Positions 40,792 through 50,182 of a DNA stretch of 64,000 nt are shown here, in pieces (the first letter of the stretch is position 1; each line of letters starts with the position of its first letter). The stretch covers positions 84,781-148,780 of the forward strand of contig CAKRXU010000002.1 in assembly GCA_934424575.1 (NCBI GenBank), in the 5' to 3' direction. Position numbers and translations under genes: made by a program. Under the pieces are notes generated by a model. That model ran no database searches. It was not told where the DNA came from and saw nothing but the letters and a program-made list of their open reading frames with translations. The stretch is from an uncultured Blautia sp. GTDB taxonomy: Bacteria; Bacillota; Clostridia; Lachnospirales; Lachnospiraceae.

Positions 40792-41349
40792 ATGGTAGAC
40801 AAAGCAAAAGTAGAACAGGCGATCCGTCTTCTTCTCGAAGGGATCGGTGAAGATCCTGACCGTGAAGGACTTAAAGATACACCAGACCGTATCGCACGTA
40901 TGTGCACCGAAATCTACGGTGGTCTGGACGAAGAAGCTGACCAGCATCTTCTGAAACAGTTCCAGGTAGAGAACAACGAGATGGTTCTCGAAAAAGACAT
41001 CACTTTTTATTCCATGTGCGAACATCATCTGATGCCATTTTACGGCAAGGCACACATTGCCTATATCCCGAATGGCAAAGTAACCGGTCTCAGCAAGCTC
41101 GCCCGTACTGTAGACGTTTATGCAAGAAGACCGCAGATCCAGGAACGACTGACTGTTCAGATCGCAGATGCCCTGGATCGTGTTCTTGAACCAAAGGGAG
41201 TTATGGTCATGCTTGAAGCAGAACACACCTGCATGACAATGCGCGGAATCAAGAAACCAGGCAGCAAGACCATGACCGTTATCACCAGAGGCGAATTCAA
41301 GAATAATATCGAACTCCAGAAACAGTTCCTCGCCATGGTAAAAGACTGA
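40792..41349 (+). CDS. folE: GTP cyclohydrolase I
   Basis: A 185-residue type IA enzyme that makes dihydroneopterin triphosphate from GTP. EDPDREGLKDTPDRIARM, FYSMCEHHLMPFYGKAHIAYIP (zinc Cys and His) and LSKLAR follow the family, and EHTCMTMRG holds the second zinc Cys. The ATG at 40792 has AAGGAGG twelve bases ahead; an in-frame TTG upstream touches the ribosome-binding site and is not used. It is the first gene of the folate operon, and its stop overlaps the next start (TGATG). Confidence 0.97.
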   Translation: MVDKAKVEQAIRLLLEGIGEDPDREGLKDTPDRIARMCTEIYGGLDEEADQHLLKQFQVENNEMVLEKDITFYSMCEHHLMPFYGKAHIAYIPNGKVTGLSKLARTVDVYARRPQIQERLTVQIADALDRVLEPKGVMVMLEAEHTCMTMRGIKKPGSKTMTVITRGEFKNNIELQKQFLAMVKD

Positions 41350-41840
41350 TGGATCCAGCGATGAAGAGAGTCCAGGAAATCTGGGAACACCCCCTCTATC
41401 AGCAGAATCTTAAGGAACTGACCCGACTTGAGGCAGACCGTATATTCTGCCGGCACACCCCAGAGCATTTCCTTGATGTAGCACGTCTTGCTTACATATT
41501 TTCACTGGAACGTGGAATTTCCTGTCCCCGTGAACTTATTTACTGCACTGCCCTTCTCCATGATATTGGCCGTGCAGAACAGTATACTGTCGGGACACCT
41601 CACGACGAGGCAGGTGCCCGCATTGCAGAAACGATTCTCTCTGACCTTGACTTCTCTTCCGAAGAAAAAGAAGCGATCCTCTCTGCGATCCGCGAACACC
41701 GTTCTTCCAGCGATGAGGTTCCGGTGCTTAGCCAGCTCATCTACGAAGCTGACAAAAAATCCAGGAATTGTTTTCTCTGTGCGGCAGAACCAGAATGCTA
41801 CTGGTCCCCGCAGAAAAAAAATATGACAATTCAATACTAA
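41349..41840 (+). CDS. HD-domain phosphohydrolase in the folate operon
   Basis: 163 residues. The metal motifs are HTPEHFLDVARLA, LLHDIGR (the HD pair) and IREHR. Its location between folE and folP, with one-base overlap to folE, suggests a folate-linked phosphohydrolase. The pathway needs an enzyme to remove pyrophosphate from dihydroneopterin triphosphate (FolQ step), and no Nudix FolQ is present in the operon, so this is a candidate for that step. That is inference; a general HD-type nucleotidase is the alternative. Confidence 0.85.
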   Translation: MDPAMKRVQEIWEHPLYQQNLKELTRLEADRIFCRHTPEHFLDVARLAYIFSLERGISCPRELIYCTALLHDIGRAEQYTVGTPHDEAGARIAETILSDLDFSSEEKEAILSAIREHRSSSDEVPVLSQLIYEADKKSRNCFLCAAEPECYWSPQKKNMTIQY

Positions 41841-41853
41841 AGGAGAACCTGTC

Positions 41854-42669
41854 ATGAAAATAGGAAATCGTGAATTTGATGTAAATAACAGAACATATAT
41901 CATGGGAATCCTCAACGTAACACCGGATTCCTTCTCAGACGGTGGCAAATGGAACACCATGGATCACGCCCTCAAACACGCAGAAGCCATGATCGCTGAC
42001 GGTGCAGATATTCTGGATGTCGGCGGCGAGTCTACCCGTCCGGGCCATACACCGGTCAGTGCAGAGGAAGAAGCTGCCCGTGTCGTTCCGGTCATCGAGG
42101 CACTCCGCAAGCATTTCGATGTGCCGATCTCCGTTGACACTTACAAAGGAAGCGTTGCTGATGTCGCTGTTCAGGCAGGCGCAGACCTTGTAAACGATGT
42201 CTGGGGACTCAAATACGACCCGGAAATGGCCGGTGTCATCGCAAAGCACGACGCTGTCTGCTGCCTGATGCACAATAAGGCAAACACAGAATACAATAAC
42301 TTCCTTATTGATATGCTTGCAGAGACACAGGAATGTGTCAACATCGCAAGAAAAGCCGGCATCAAAGATGAGCGCATCATCCTCGACCCGGGTGTAGGCT
42401 TCGGCAAAACTTACGAGATGAACCTGGAGACCATGAACCATCTGGAACTTTTCCAGCACCTTGGATTCCCGGTACTGCTCGGAACTTCCCGCAAGTCCAT
42501 GATCGGTCTTGCTCTGGATCTCCCGGTTGACCAGCGTGTAGAAGGTACCATTGCCACTTCCGTCATCGGCGTTATGAAGGGCTGTGCTTTCGTCCGCGTC
42601 CACGATGTCAAAGAAAACAAACGTGCCGTACTGATGACTGAAGCAATTCTTGGAAGGAACATAAAATAA
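41854..42669 (+). CDS. folP: Dihydropteroate synthase
   Basis: 271 residues. MGILNVTPDSFSDGG, DVGGESTRPG, RIILDPGVGFGK and GTSRKSMIG are the pterin- and pABA-binding loops. It joins p-aminobenzoate (from the divergent pab genes) to the pterin. It is the target of sulfonamides; no unusual insertion is seen at the resistance loops. Its stop overlaps the start of folBK by one base. Confidence 0.97.
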   Translation: MKIGNREFDVNNRTYIMGILNVTPDSFSDGGKWNTMDHALKHAEAMIADGADILDVGGESTRPGHTPVSAEEEAARVVPVIEALRKHFDVPISVDTYKGSVADVAVQAGADLVNDVWGLKYDPEMAGVIAKHDAVCCLMHNKANTEYNNFLIDMLAETQECVNIARKAGIKDERIILDPGVGFGKTYEMNLETMNHLELFQHLGFPVLLGTSRKSMIGLALDLPVDQRVEGTIATSVIGVMKGCAFVRVHDVKENKRAVLMTEAILGRNIK

Positions 42670-43478
42670 TGGATAAGATTGAGATCAGAAACCTTGAGAT
42701 TTTTGCAAACCACGGAGTATTTCCGGAGGAAAATGTACTCGGACAGAAATTTGTCGTATCTGCGGCTCTTTACACAGATACCCGAAAGGCCGGCCTGACC
42801 GATGAGCTGACAGCCTCCATCCATTACGGAGAAGTCAGCCACATGATCACGAAGTTCGCCAAAGAGCACACCTACAAACTTCTCGAAGCTCTCGCCGAAA
42901 ATCTCTGCCAGATGCTCCTTTCGGAACTGCCCTTATTAAAAAAGATCACACTCCGCATCGAGAAGCCATGGGCTCCTGTAGGGCTTCCGCTCGATACCGT
43001 TGCCGTTGAGATCACCAGAAGCTGGCACACTGCCTATGTAGCTTTCGGCTCCAACCTCGGGGACAAAAAGAAATACCTGGATAACGGGATCCAGGGACTC
43101 AAAGATACACCAGACTGCGAAGTGGAAGCTGTGTCCAAATATCTGGTCACAGAACCTTACGGTGGTGTAGAACAGGATGAATTTCTGAATGGAGTCCTCA
43201 GACTCCGTACACTCCTGACTCCGGAAGAACTGCTCGACAGACTTCATGAACTGGAGGCAGAAGCCAACCGTGAACGCCTGATTCACTGGGGACCACGTAC
43301 CCTGGATCTTGACATTCTTTTTTATGACAATGAGATCATCGACACTCCGGATCTTCACATTCCGCATATCGACATGCAAAACCGTGATTTTGTGCTGAAA
43401 CCGATGGATGAGATCGCACCATACTACCGTCATCCGGTACTGAACAAAACCATCCACCAGCTTCTCGATGAACTGTAA
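42669..43478 (+). CDS. folBK: Fused dihydroneopterin aldolase / HPPK
   Basis: A 269-residue bifunctional protein. The N-terminal FolB (about 1-118) has IFANHGVFPEEN, IHYGEVS and the active-site EKPWAPVG. The C-terminal FolK (about 120-269) has AYVAFGSNLGDK, VSKYLVTEPYGGVEQDEFLN and GPRTLDLDILFYD. The two consecutive pathway steps are joined in one chain, as in several Firmicutes. The stop codon overlaps the start of repeat copy B. Confidence 0.96.
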   Translation: MDKIEIRNLEIFANHGVFPEENVLGQKFVVSAALYTDTRKAGLTDELTASIHYGEVSHMITKFAKEHTYKLLEALAENLCQMLLSELPLLKKITLRIEKPWAPVGLPLDTVAVEITRSWHTAYVAFGSNLGDKKKYLDNGIQGLKDTPDCEVEAVSKYLVTEPYGGVEQDEFLNGVLRLRTLLTPEELLDRLHELEAEANRERLIHWGPRTLDLDILFYDNEIIDTPDLHIPHIDMQNRDFVLKPMDEIAPYYRHPVLNKTIHQLLDEL

Positions 43479-43614
43479 CTGTTCAGTACCTTCACAGTTA
43501 CGAGTCAAAATGCATTCCAAATCACCTTCGGTGATAGCATTTTGCCTTGCATGTCTCGGGATTTTGGCAAAAACATGCCAAAACACCTCGCGGGATACTA
43601 CCTGCTGAATATTT
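43477..43614 (+). repeat. Structured intergenic repeat, copy B
   Basis: 138 bp, nearly identical to copy A (13294-13431) read on its minus strand. It starts AACTGTTCAG at the folBK stop and ends CTGAATATTT. It precedes the operon terminator. Confidence 0.85.
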
Positions 43615-43639
43615 ACCTTTTTACCAAATAAGCTTTCAG

Positions 43640-43684
43640 ACCTTCTGAGTCCGGAGTCATACTCCAAGGCTCAGAAGGTTTTTT
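43640..43684 (+). terminator. Folate operon terminator
   Basis: ACCTTCTGAG pairs with CTCAGAAGGT, then TTTTTT. It overlaps the last codons of the convergent YkgJ-type gene. Confidence 0.88.
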
Positions 43685-44328
43685 GCTTCTTTCAGACGTT
43701 CGTAGAACTGTGCATAGAAGTCCTGTGATTCTTCATACGGTTTCGTATAGAAGCGGCTGATCACATACATATTCAGGTTTCTGATCAGTTCCGTGTCCTC
43801 TGTCTGATAAAAAACTTCCTGCACATCCAGAAGAAACTGATGCCAGTCCCAGACAAATTTCTCGTACTGCTTAAGATCCGGTGTATCGATCCATTTCTTT
43901 ACTTTGATCTTGGAGCGGTTTTTCTTCGCACATTCATGGATCTGGATGATATACTTAAAGCCATCTTCTGTATAATATCTCCCAAGCGGAAACAGACGGC
44001 AAAATCCCGGACGGATCGCATGCACAGAACATCTGCCCTCTTCATTTAAGAACACGCAGCTTTCTTCTTTTCCCTTCATCATCAGATGTGGAAGGATATT
44101 TCCGTCAGATACGCCAAGCTCCAGAACTGTCCCTATCAGTTCCTGTGGCTGTTTTCCAAGTCCTCTTGACAGACGACAGACATCATACGGATCCAGGATC
44201 ACAGAATCTCCCATTCCCTTGCAGCAGTCGCAGCATCCCTTACAATCCTGACAGTCTGCCTTTACCATATCATTTGCATCATATACTCTTCCATCTGAAA
44301 TCTCTTCCAGAGTTACCTCACGCCGCAT
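43657..44328 (-). CDS. YkgJ family cysteine cluster protein
   Basis: 223 residues. The clustered cysteines (DCQDCKGCCDCC near residues 25-37, CSVHAIRPGFCRLFP and HECAKK) are typical of the YkgJ/FliB-type zinc or iron cluster family. Its function is unknown. It has a strong negative and positive charge mix and no membrane segment. It is a single-gene unit, divergent from the following ABC operon. Confidence 0.88.
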   Translation of the reverse strand: MRREVTLEEISDGRVYDANDMVKADCQDCKGCCDCCKGMGDSVILDPYDVCRLSRGLGKQPQELIGTVLELGVSDGNILPHLMMKGKEESCVFLNEEGRCSVHAIRPGFCRLFPLGRYYTEDGFKYIIQIHECAKKNRSKIKVKKWIDTPDLKQYEKFVWDWHQFLLDVQEVFYQTEDTELIRNLNMYVISRFYTKPYEESQDFYAQFYERLKEAKNLLSLGV

Positions 44329-44375
44329 ATTTCTACCCCTTTCCTTCTATAATAAGTAAATATTATTTTTAATCG

Positions 44376-44404
44376 TTGCAAGCCTTATGATACAGGACTA
44401 TAAT
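44376..44404 (+). promoter_or_regulatory. Promoter of the second ABC exporter operon
   Basis: TTGCAA (44376-44381), 17 bases, TATAAT (44399-44404), 41 bases before the ATG. Confidence 0.8.
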
Positions 44405-44444
44405 AGGGATTGTCAATCATCAAGAAAAATGGAGGAAACACAAA

Positions 44445-46226
44445 ATGCGATCTCTCGCAATCTACCTGAGAAACTACAAGAAAGAAAGCATCCTTGCACC
44501 TTTCTTCAAATTTCTGGAAGTTGTGTTTGACCTGCTTGTTCCGGTAGTCATCGCCCAGATCATCGATGTGGGTATTGCAGGAAATGACCGTCATTACATT
44601 ATCGAACGGTTCTTTATCCTTGTCCTGATGGCTGCTGCCGGACTTACAGTCAGCATCACAGCCCAGTTTTTTGCTGCAAAGGCCAGCGTTGGATTTGCCA
44701 CAGAACTCCGTCAGGCTGTCTATGACCATGTGCAGAAACTTTCTTACACGGAACTCGACACCCTCGGAACAGACACTCTGATCACCCGTCTTACCGACGA
44801 TATCAACCAGGTACAGAATGGTGTAAATATGGGACTTCGTCTTCTTCTTCGAAGCCCGTTTATCGTACTCGGCTCCATGGTCATGGCATTCACCATCAAC
44901 TTCCGCTGTGCCCTGGTCTTCGCCGTTGCGATCCCATTCCTGTTTCTGGTCGTTTTTGTGATCATGTATCTCAGTATCCCGCTTTTCCGCAAAGTACAGA
45001 GCCGTCTGGATAACGTCACAAGACTGACCAGGGAGAACCTCACCGGTGTACGTGTCATCCGTGCATTCTGCCGCGAAAAAGAATCCGTACAGGAATTTGA
45101 CGAGAGCAACGAACAGCTCACTAAATTAAATGAATTCGTCGGCAGACTTTCTGCTCTTCTCAATCCGGTGACTTACGTGCTCATCAACATCGCGACTGTC
45201 ATCCTGATCAGCAACGCCGGTCTCCAGGTAAACCTTGGAAACATGCAGCAGGGTGAGGTCGTAGCGCTCTACAACTATATGGCACAGATGATCGTCGAGC
45301 TTATCAAACTGGCTTCCCTGATCATCACCCTCAACAAATCCGCAGCCTGTGCAGGCCGTGTGGCAGATATCCTCAAAGTAAAAACTTCCATGGAGTACCC
45401 GACAGCTTCCGCTGCTCAGACTTCCGGCAAAAATGCCCTCGAATTCGAGAACATTACTTTTGCCTATGCAGGTTCCAGCGAACCAAGCCTTTCCGATATC
45501 AGCTTCTCTGTCAAAAAAGGCCAGACAGTTGGTATCATCGGCGGTACCGGAAGCGGTAAATCCACACTTGTCAATCTGATTGCACGTTTCTATGATGCGA
45601 CACAGGGTACTGTCCGTATTGATGGACAGGATATCCGCAGTTACAGCCAACAGGATCTCCGTGAAAAGATCGGTGTTGTACCACAGCGTGCAGCTCTCTT
45701 TAAAGGAACGATCCGCGAAAACATGAAATGGGGACGCGACGATGCCACAGATGCAGAGATCTGGGATGCACTCACAACAGCCCAGGCGCGTGAGATCGTC
45801 GAAGGCAAGGACGGTCAGCTTGATTTCAAACTGGAACAGAATGGCCGCAACCTTTCCGGCGGACAGAAACAGCGTCTCACCATCGCGCGTGCCGTTGTCA
45901 AAAAACCAGAATTCCTGATCCTGGACGACAGTGCCAGTGCACTTGACTTTGCGACAGATGCAGCACTTCGTAAATCCCTGCATCAGTTGAGCGGCAATGT
46001 CACCACCTTCCTGGTATCTCAGCGAGCTGCCAGCATCCGTCAGGCAGACCTGATCCTCGTTCTGAACGATGGTGAACTTGTCGGCAAAGGCATTCATGAT
46101 GACCTGATCCGCTCCTGCGAGATCTACCGAGAGATCTACTTCTCCCAGTTCCCTGAAGAACGGGCAAAATATGATTCTTCAAAAACTGCCGTTTCCGGCA
46201 ATGCTGCGGAGGTGACCTTATCATGA
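44445..46226 (+). CDS. ABC exporter half-transporter, degenerate-site subunit
   Basis: 593 residues with six membrane helices (about 15-300) and an ATPase domain: Walker A GGTGSGKST, signature LSGGQKQRL, Walker B LILDDSASALD with Asp where the catalytic Glu normally is. It is paralogous to the 35070-36803 gene. Its stop overlaps the next ABC start by four bases, so a heterodimer is expected. There is no regulator gene in this copy. Substrate unknown. Confidence 0.92.
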   Translation: MRSLAIYLRNYKKESILAPFFKFLEVVFDLLVPVVIAQIIDVGIAGNDRHYIIERFFILVLMAAAGLTVSITAQFFAAKASVGFATELRQAVYDHVQKLSYTELDTLGTDTLITRLTDDINQVQNGVNMGLRLLLRSPFIVLGSMVMAFTINFRCALVFAVAIPFLFLVVFVIMYLSIPLFRKVQSRLDNVTRLTRENLTGVRVIRAFCREKESVQEFDESNEQLTKLNEFVGRLSALLNPVTYVLINIATVILISNAGLQVNLGNMQQGEVVALYNYMAQMIVELIKLASLIITLNKSAACAGRVADILKVKTSMEYPTASAAQTSGKNALEFENITFAYAGSSEPSLSDISFSVKKGQTVGIIGGTGSGKSTLVNLIARFYDATQGTVRIDGQDIRSYSQQDLREKIGVVPQRAALFKGTIRENMKWGRDDATDAEIWDALTTAQAREIVEGKDGQLDFKLEQNGRNLSGGQKQRLTIARAVVKKPEFLILDDSASALDFATDAALRKSLHQLSGNVTTFLVSQRAASIRQADLILVLNDGELVGKGIHDDLIRSCEIYREIYFSQFPEERAKYDSSKTAVSGNAAEVTLS

Positions 46227-47986
46227 GTACAAAAAACAAACAGCAGTCAAATGCAAACAGCACAGAAACTTTGTGGAAGGTACTCCGTTTCATCGGAAGA
46301 TACCGTCTGCTCCTGATCCTCAGTATCATCCTTGCCGCAGTCTCCGTAGTCCTTCAGCTCTACGTGCCGGTACTGTTTGGTGACGCGATCGACCAGGTCG
46401 TTGCAGAACATCAGGTAAACTTCCAGAGGATGTGGTATTACCTTTCCAGGATCCTTGTCATGGTCGTTGTATCCAGTCTTGCTACCTGGATCATGAACAT
46501 CATCAACAACCGTATGACTTTCCGTACCGTGCAGGACATCCGTGCCAAAGCGATCCGCCACATCCAGAAGCTTCCGCTTTCCTATCTGGACGGACACAGT
46601 ACCGGAGATATCATCAGCCGTGTCATTGCAGATACGGATATCCTTTCCGACGGTCTTCTGCTTGGATTTACACAGCTTTTTTCCGGTATCGTGACGATCA
46701 TCGGTACTCTGATCTTCATGTTCTCCAAGAACTTCTGGATCACACTGATGGTCATTGTCCTGACACCGCTCAGCTTCTTTGTGGCAAAATTCATTTCCTC
46801 ACGCTCTTTCCATATGTTCCGGAAACAGAGTGATGCCCGCGGCCGTCAGACTGCTCTCATCGAGGAAATGATCGGAAACCAGAAGATCGTTCAGGCATTT
46901 GGTTACGAGGACAAATCCTCTGCCCGCTTTGCCGAGATCAACCAGGAATTAAAGGAATGCAGCCAGAAAGCTGTCTTCTACAGCAGTCTGACCAACCCGT
47001 CTACCCGTTTCGTAAACAACGTCATCTACGCAGGTGTAGCTCTGGTCGGTGCCTTTATGATCCCTGGCGGTGCTCTGACTGTTGGCGGACTTTCTGTACT
47101 GCTCTCCTATGCGAACCAGTACATGAAACCATTCAATGATATCAGTTCCGTTATCACAGAACTTCAGAACGCACTTGCCTGCGCCACCAGAATCTTCGCA
47201 CTTCTGGAAGAAGAACCGGAAAGCAAAGATCCTGAGGAAACGATTTCCGATGTTAAAGGTGAAGTCGATATCGACAATGTCAGCTTCCGCTATGTTCCGG
47301 ACAAGAAGCTTATCGAAGACTTCACTCTCCATGCAGAGCCTGGTAAACGTATCGCGATCGTCGGACCGACCGGATGCGGTAAAACTACTTTTATCAACCT
47401 GCTGATGAGATTTTATGATGTGACCGGAGGAACCATTTCCATCGACGGACATCCGATCAACGAGATCTCCCGCCACTCCTTACGAAGCAGTTTCGGTATG
47501 GTCCTTCAGGAAACCTGGATCAAAAACGGCACTGTCCGTGACAATATCAACATCGGCAAACCGGATGCCACTGACGAAGAGATCATCGAGGCAGCAAAGC
47601 GTTCCCACAGCTGGGAATTCATCCGCCGTCTCCCGGACAAGCTGGATACCATGCTCAAAGAAGACAGCTTAAGCCAGGGTGAAAAGCAGCTTCTGTGCAT
47701 CACCCGTGTCATGCTCTGCCTGCCGCCTATGCTGATCCTGGATGAAGCGACATCAAGCATCGATACACGAACCGAACTCATGGTTCAGGAAGCGTTTGAC
47801 CGTCTGATGGAGGGTCGTACCAGCTTCATCGTTGCACACCGTCTGTCCACGATCCGAAATGCAGATGAAATCCTCGTCATGAAAGACGGAAGCATCATCG
47901 AACAGGGCTCTCACGAAGAACTGATGGCAAAAGGCGGATTCTACCAGAATCTTTATAACAGCCAGTTTGTCAAAGTTGCTGAATGA
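46223..47986 (+). CDS. ABC exporter half-transporter, canonical ATPase subunit
   Basis: 587 residues, six membrane helices, then Walker A GPTGCGKTT, signature LSQGEKQ and Walker B LILDEATSSID with the catalytic Glu. It is the partner of the preceding gene. The long charged N-terminus before helix 1 (about 30 residues) is short of aromatic residues. Together with the 33179-36803 pair the window has two exporters of the same design. Confidence 0.92.
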   Translation: MSTKNKQQSNANSTETLWKVLRFIGRYRLLLILSIILAAVSVVLQLYVPVLFGDAIDQVVAEHQVNFQRMWYYLSRILVMVVVSSLATWIMNIINNRMTFRTVQDIRAKAIRHIQKLPLSYLDGHSTGDIISRVIADTDILSDGLLLGFTQLFSGIVTIIGTLIFMFSKNFWITLMVIVLTPLSFFVAKFISSRSFHMFRKQSDARGRQTALIEEMIGNQKIVQAFGYEDKSSARFAEINQELKECSQKAVFYSSLTNPSTRFVNNVIYAGVALVGAFMIPGGALTVGGLSVLLSYANQYMKPFNDISSVITELQNALACATRIFALLEEEPESKDPEETISDVKGEVDIDNVSFRYVPDKKLIEDFTLHAEPGKRIAIVGPTGCGKTTFINLLMRFYDVTGGTISIDGHPINEISRHSLRSSFGMVLQETWIKNGTVRDNINIGKPDATDEEIIEAAKRSHSWEFIRRLPDKLDTMLKEDSLSQGEKQLLCITRVMLCLPPMLILDEATSSIDTRTELMVQEAFDRLMEGRTSFIVAHRLSTIRNADEILVMKDGSIIEQGSHEELMAKGGFYQNLYNSQFVKVAE

Positions 47987-48048
47987 TCCTGGATCTTTTG
48001 TAAAAATCAATGGATGCGCCACCGGTGTTTCCTCAATATGCAATATCA

Positions 48049-48102
48049 AAAAAATCCTGCCGGACCAGAAAGGTATTCCTCTCTGCTGTGGCAGGATTTT
48101 TG
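48049..48102. terminator. Bidirectional terminator between ABC operon and C_GCAxxG_C_C gene
   Basis: AAAATCCTGCC pairs with GGCAGGATTTT; A- and T-runs on each side. Confidence 0.85.
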
Positions 48103-48115
48103 TTTGTTATTGATA

Positions 48116-48541
48116 TTATTCTTCTGTCCCTTTCTGTGCTGCCAGATATTCTTCTGTCAGGGCAACTGCATCGCGGATGCAGTCCGGGCAGGCACGGAGA
48201 ACTTTGCCGGTCTCTACGCCTTTGAGGTCACGGCAGAGATAGGAACCGTTCTGCTCTGCAAATTTGTTGATGTAGGCTTTGACTTTCTTGTAGGTATCGC
48301 CCTTGGTCATCTTGCCTTTCTCCGGATCTCCCACACTGTTCTGCAGTCCGATCACCATCATCATTCCTGACAGCGCACCGCACATATCCATGATCCCCAT
48401 TCCGAAGCCAAATCCTTCTGCGATCTTGAACATCTCTTCTCTGTCCACTCCAAACTCCTCACAGAATGAACATGCAACTGCCTGTGCACAGTTATATCCC
48501 TGATCGTGAAATGCGATCGCCTGTTCTGCTTTTGTACTCAT
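48116..48541 (-). CDS. C_GCAxxG_C_C family redox protein
   Basis: 141 residues with the family-defining motifs: YNCAQAVACSFCEEFG near residue 16, MCGALSGMMMVIGL near 53, and the C-terminal paired Cys (CRDLKGVETGK, ACPDCIRDA). The cysteines suggest a metal or FeS site, but the role is not known. It is the last gene of the DgkA-phasin-UbiB group, though 22 bases separate it from the UbiB-like gene. Confidence 0.9.
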   Translation of the reverse strand: MSTKAEQAIAFHDQGYNCAQAVACSFCEEFGVDREEMFKIAEGFGFGMGIMDMCGALSGMMMVIGLQNSVGDPEKGKMTKGDTYKKVKAYINKFAEQNGSYLCRDLKGVETGKVLRACPDCIRDAVALTEEYLAAQKGTEE

Positions 48542-48562
48542 TTAAAAAAATTCCTCCTGGTA

Positions 48563-50161
48563 TTATTTTTTTGAAAAAAAGTGTTTCAAAAACACATACA
48601 TCACAATGATAAACGCACTGATATACCCCAGTGCTCCCAACGCCGGGATCCCCCACAGCTTTGGCTTCATATCTGTCGTACAGATAATACTGGAACTGAT
48701 CAGAAGTGCCATCACCCACAGTCCCATAACGATATTTCGCACCAGCCTTCGGAGCAGTCTGGAAAGATCATCTGCCACATGGAGATCCAGATTGATCTTT
48801 GTCTGTCCCTTCATACAGCCCTGCAGAAAATCTGCCGCAAGCGACGGAACTTCGATAGATTTCTTGAAGGACCGGTAGATGTTTTTGGTATTTGCCTTGA
48901 GCTCCTTCTTCCAGTTTCCCTCGCCAAAAAATTCTTCTTTGATGCGGGCTGCCGCAATCTGGACCATATTGATCTCCGGGCTGATGTCCGCAAGGACTCC
49001 CTCCACATGGGTCAAACCTCTCGCCAGCATCGTAAGTCCATGAGGCATCATGATCTTGTTTTCTTTCATGACTTCCATAAGATCTACCATAACTTCTGCA
49101 AGATCGATATTTCCGATATCTGCGGTTCCATATTTCTCCATCAGATCCTGGATATCCTGATAGAGCTTGCTGTGGTCGGGTTTGCCCTTGAATTCTCCAA
49201 GTGCCAGAACTGCATTCTGGATCTTTCCGATATCATTCAGTGCCACACCTTCCACAGCCTGGCTGATCAGTTCTCTGTCTCTCTCCGTGAGCCTTCCCAT
49301 CATCCCCATATCGATCCAGACGATCTTGCCGCCCTGGATCCGCACATTGCCAGGATGAGGATCCGCATGGAAAAAGCCATCCTCGATCACCTGCTTGATA
49401 AAGTTGTCCACAAACTTGCTTCCGATCTCATTCAGGTCATAGCCGTTCTGCAGAAGTTTTTCTTTATCGTTGATCGCGATCCCGTCAATATATTCCATGA
49501 CCAGTACATGCGTCGTCGTATATTCCCGATACAGGATCGGCGTTTTTACAAAGGCAACGCCCTTGTTCTTTTTGGCAAATTCAGAAATGTTGGCAGCTTC
49601 TGTCAGGAAGTTCATCTCCTCCTGTGTCACTGTCCACAGTTCACTCAAGACCATGTTCAGGTCAACGGCACCTTTGATGCTGACCGGAGGCATCAGCCGC
49701 ACTGCCTTGTGCATCAGACCAATGTCCCTTGCCATCGTCTCGTAGATTCCCTTGCGCTGTACTTTGATGACAACTTCCTCACCTGTTTTGAGTGTTGCCC
49801 GGTGAACCTGTGCAATGGATGCGGAACCGAGTGGTCGCTCCTGGATCTCTTTGAATTCTGCCTGCCAGGGACATCCCATCGACTCTTCCAGAACCTCGAT
49901 CACCTCCGAAAAAGGCATCGGCGGTACATCGGAGCACAGTTTCATCAGCTCATCGCAGTAACGCTTGGGAAGGATATCTGAACGAAGTGACATAAGCTGA
50001 CCCAACTTGATATAAGTTGGGCCCAGATCTTCCAGTATAAGGCGAAGTTTCTCCGGAGAGACGCCTCGCGTGATAGAATGTTTCTTCAGAACAGCTGTGA
50101 TTTCTTTGAGGCGCTCTCCGTAGCCGTCTTTCTGCTCTGCTTCATTGTCTGGTCTGCTCAT
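48563..50161 (-). CDS. UbiB/ABC1-family atypical kinase
   Basis: 532 residues. The KxGQ motif (YIKLGQLMSLRSDILP), the SASIAQVH loop in place of the usual Gly-rich loop, the EEMNFLTEA helix, DPHPGN and the metal-binding DMGMMG are all present. Two hydrophobic helices close the C-terminus. In aerobes the family supports ubiquinone synthesis; this anaerobic lineage should not make ubiquinone, so another isoprenoid or lipid role is likely. A phasin-like gene is directly upstream. Confidence 0.93.
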   Translation of the reverse strand: MSRPDNEAEQKDGYGERLKEITAVLKKHSITRGVSPEKLRLILEDLGPTYIKLGQLMSLRSDILPKRYCDELMKLCSDVPPMPFSEVIEVLEESMGCPWQAEFKEIQERPLGSASIAQVHRATLKTGEEVVIKVQRKGIYETMARDIGLMHKAVRLMPPVSIKGAVDLNMVLSELWTVTQEEMNFLTEAANISEFAKKNKGVAFVKTPILYREYTTTHVLVMEYIDGIAINDKEKLLQNGYDLNEIGSKFVDNFIKQVIEDGFFHADPHPGNVRIQGGKIVWIDMGMMGRLTERDRELISQAVEGVALNDIGKIQNAVLALGEFKGKPDHSKLYQDIQDLMEKYGTADIGNIDLAEVMVDLMEVMKENKIMMPHGLTMLARGLTHVEGVLADISPEINMVQIAAARIKEEFFGEGNWKKELKANTKNIYRSFKKSIEVPSLAADFLQGCMKGQTKINLDLHVADDLSRLLRRLVRNIVMGLWVMALLISSSIICTTDMKPKLWGIPALGALGYISAFIIVMYVFLKHFFSKK

Positions 50162-50182
50162 TTGCTGCTCCGTTTCTGTTGT

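Noticed and set aside
48581..49981. A 466-codon open frame antisense to the UbiB-like kinase
   Set aside because: Histidine- and cysteine-rich shadow translation, entirely inside a well-supported gene.
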